Below, one piece after another: positions 5,157 to 6,199 of a stretch of DNA of 6,199 nt. Under the pieces are notes generated by a model. The model saw only the letters and a list, made by a program, of their open reading frames with translations. It did no database searches and was not told the origin of the DNA. Source of the stretch: an uncultured Pseudomonadota bacterium (GTDB taxonomy: Bacteria > SAR324 > NAC60-12); the NCBI GenBank assembly GCA_913056375.1, contig CAJXNF010000182.1, forward strand, positions 1-6,199. The letters are read 5' to 3'. The translations under genes were made by a program, and so were the position numbers. Positions within the stretch are counted from its first letter, which is position 1, and every line of letters begins with the position of its first letter.

Positions 5157-6199
5157 ATGTCTACCAACACTCCCAACGAATCTGCCGAGCAAGTTAAACC
5201 CAGTTCTGCTCAATTTCTGCCTGAATGGCTTCAATCTCCATGGATGCCCAAGCTGCTATTTGTAGTGGCTTTGCTAATTTGCTATGGCATCTCCGTGAAT
5301 GTACGCTACCAGCAATTGGAAACCTGGAGAGGCAACCCACAGCAATTTTTTGTTGGTGAACAGCCTCTGATGACCACACTCGATGCTCCTTTTTTTCTGC
5401 GTTGGGCCAAGGAGTATCGTGATGGGGAGTATTTCAGTTATGACGACAAGCGTTCCTATCCATCTGGAACCCCGTGGTTTAGGGAGCAACAAGCTCAAAT
5501 CGTTGCTAGTGAAAATGGAACACAAGCAGAGCCCGTATCTCCTCCTGAGCGTTTGACTAGTCCCACAGCAGTACCATTGCTGAGTTTCCTCGTCGCGATG
5601 ATGAGTCCCTTCTTTGCAGGTAATCTCTACCTGGCCGGACACTGGCTGGTCATTCTAAGCGGGGGTCTGTTCATCCTGCCTTTGGGACTCTACGGCTGGA
5701 GGCTAGGATACCCGATCGCAGGAATGCTCGGGGGGTTGATCGGAACTTTCTGCAGTGAATACTTTGTGCGAGCTTCGATCGGAAGAATTGACACCGACAT
5801 GCTCAATATCTTTTTTCCAATCCTCGGGGCTTATTTCGTGCTGCTAGCCTGCCAGGCCAAGCAAGAGCGTTGGGTCTGGACCTGGGCCGCACTCGCTGGG
5901 TTGAGTATGAACCTTTTTGTCTGGTGGTATGGGAAACCAGGCTTTGTCCTCGGTTGCTTTCTGACACTCTTGGTCGGACTGATCATCTGGAAAAGCTCAG
6001 CCCGACAAGGGCTACCCGCGCTTGGACTTTTTGTTTTTTTTGCAGGCCCTAGCAATTTGCTCAGTGGCCTTGCAAGTGTTCAAGGGTTTTTGGGGAATTA
6101 CCTATTTGTTGGTGCGATTAAGGAAGCCCAAGCGCAGGAAGTAGTCAATCCTGTCACTTTTCCAAACGTCTTCAACACAATCTCTGAGGCGGCCAAGGT
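5157..6199 (+). CDS. STT3/PglB-family oligosaccharyltransferase, N-terminal 347 residues (partial)
   Basis: Enzymes of this family move a lipid-linked glycan onto asparagine in N-x-S/T sequons on the outer face of the inner membrane. Visible here are a cytosolic N-terminus; a first membrane segment (about 33-48); the first external loop with TTLDAPFFLRWAKEY (73-87), whose Asp76 likely matches the metal-binding Asp of PglB; several hydrophobic segments from about 125; the DxD motif in GRIDTDMLN (209-217); and TISE (341-344), which fits the bacterial TIxE motif of external loop 5. The three together make the assignment strong. The catalytic-domain WWDYG motif would lie beyond the right edge; the WWYG at 256-259 is inside a membrane segment and is not it. 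Full members have about 650-850 residues. ATG 5157 is the first in-frame ATG after a TGA at 5106-5108, but no Shine-Dalgarno precedes it. It is divergent from the sulfur operon. Confidence 0.85.
   Translation, partial: MSTNTPNESAEQVKPSSAQFLPEWLQSPWMPKLLFVVALLICYGISVNVRYQQLETWRGNPQQFFVGEQPLMTTLDAPFFLRWAKEYRDGEYFSYDDKRSYPSGTPWFREQQAQIVASENGTQAEPVSPPERLTSPTAVPLLSFLVAMMSPFFAGNLYLAGHWLVILSGGLFILPLGLYGWRLGYPIAGMLGGLIGTFCSEYFVRASIGRIDTDMLNIFFPILGAYFVLLACQAKQERWVWTWAALAGLSMNLFVWWYGKPGFVLGCFLTLLVGLIIWKSSARQGLPALGLFVFFAGPSNLLSGLASVQGFLGNYLFVGAIKEAQAQEVVNPVTFPNVFNTISEAAK

Noticed and set aside
5126..5197. A 23-codon plus-strand frame (MHSSPIPPNF...) overlapping the STT3 start
   Set aside because: No ribosome site, no recognisable sequence, and it overlaps STT3 codons in another frame; most likely chance, though an upstream ORF cannot be excluded.
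5922..5933. WWYG at residues 256-259 of the STT3 protein as the catalytic WWDYG motif
   Set aside because: It lacks the Asp, lies in a membrane segment, and comes before TIxE; WWDYG should be in the C-terminal domain beyond the window.
1..6199. CRISPR array, insertion sequence, tRNA or rRNA
   Set aside because: No regularly spaced repeats, no transposase frame or terminal repeats, and no cloverleaf or rRNA-like sequence was recognised by eye on either strand.

Overview
The window looks like a bacterial chromosome segment, probably from a proteobacterium or a proteobacteria-like marine lineage. The evidence is close spacing, Shine-Dalgarno sites, a bacterial-type heterodimeric ATP sulfurylase fused to APS kinase, and remnants of small accessory families (VapC-type PIN toxin, HI0074-type HEPN protein, DUF1640 coiled-coil protein) common in environmental proteobacteria. 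A bacterial STT3/PglB-type oligosaccharyltransferase fits Deltaproteobacteria, SAR324-like or related groups, but that placement is a guess. Genes have moderate GC; the gap at about 4736-4980 is clearly AT-rich.

Layout. (1) 1-95, plus strand: the last 30 codons of a PIN-domain (VapC-like) protein, too short for a normal ORF call. (2) 96-225: a short convergent gap with two weak hairpins. (3) 226-4214, minus strand: a likely operon transcribed right to left, cysNC (ATP sulfurylase GTPase subunit fused to APS kinase), then cysD (ATP sulfurylase catalytic subunit, 4-nt ATGA overlap), then an AlbA_2/divergent-ATPase gene 57 nt further on. (4) 4258-4735, minus strand: a gene graveyard holding a disrupted DUF1640 gene (one stop and one frameshift) behind the first ~35 codons of an HI0074-family gene. 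(5) 4736-5156: an AT-rich gap with several inverted repeats and no convincing gene. (6) 5157-6199, plus strand: an STT3/PglB-family oligosaccharyltransferase that runs off the right edge, with its first acidic loop residue, DxD motif and bacterial TIxE motif visible.

How they work together. CysNC and CysD together make APS and then PAPS from sulfate, ATP and GTP. No PAPS reductase or sulfite reductase is in view, so the window cannot tell reductive assimilation from supply of PAPS to sulfotransferases. The divergent STT3 gene belongs to protein glycosylation at the membrane; a link between PAPS and sulfated glycans is possible but purely speculative.

Most of the window is conventional. The points worth a second look are the inverted cysNC-cysD order, the apparently near-leaderless cysNC start, the AlbA_2 gene trailing the sulfur genes, the two adjoining gene relics, and the inverted-repeat-rich leader before the STT3 gene. 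I see no clear case for a wholly new system here.
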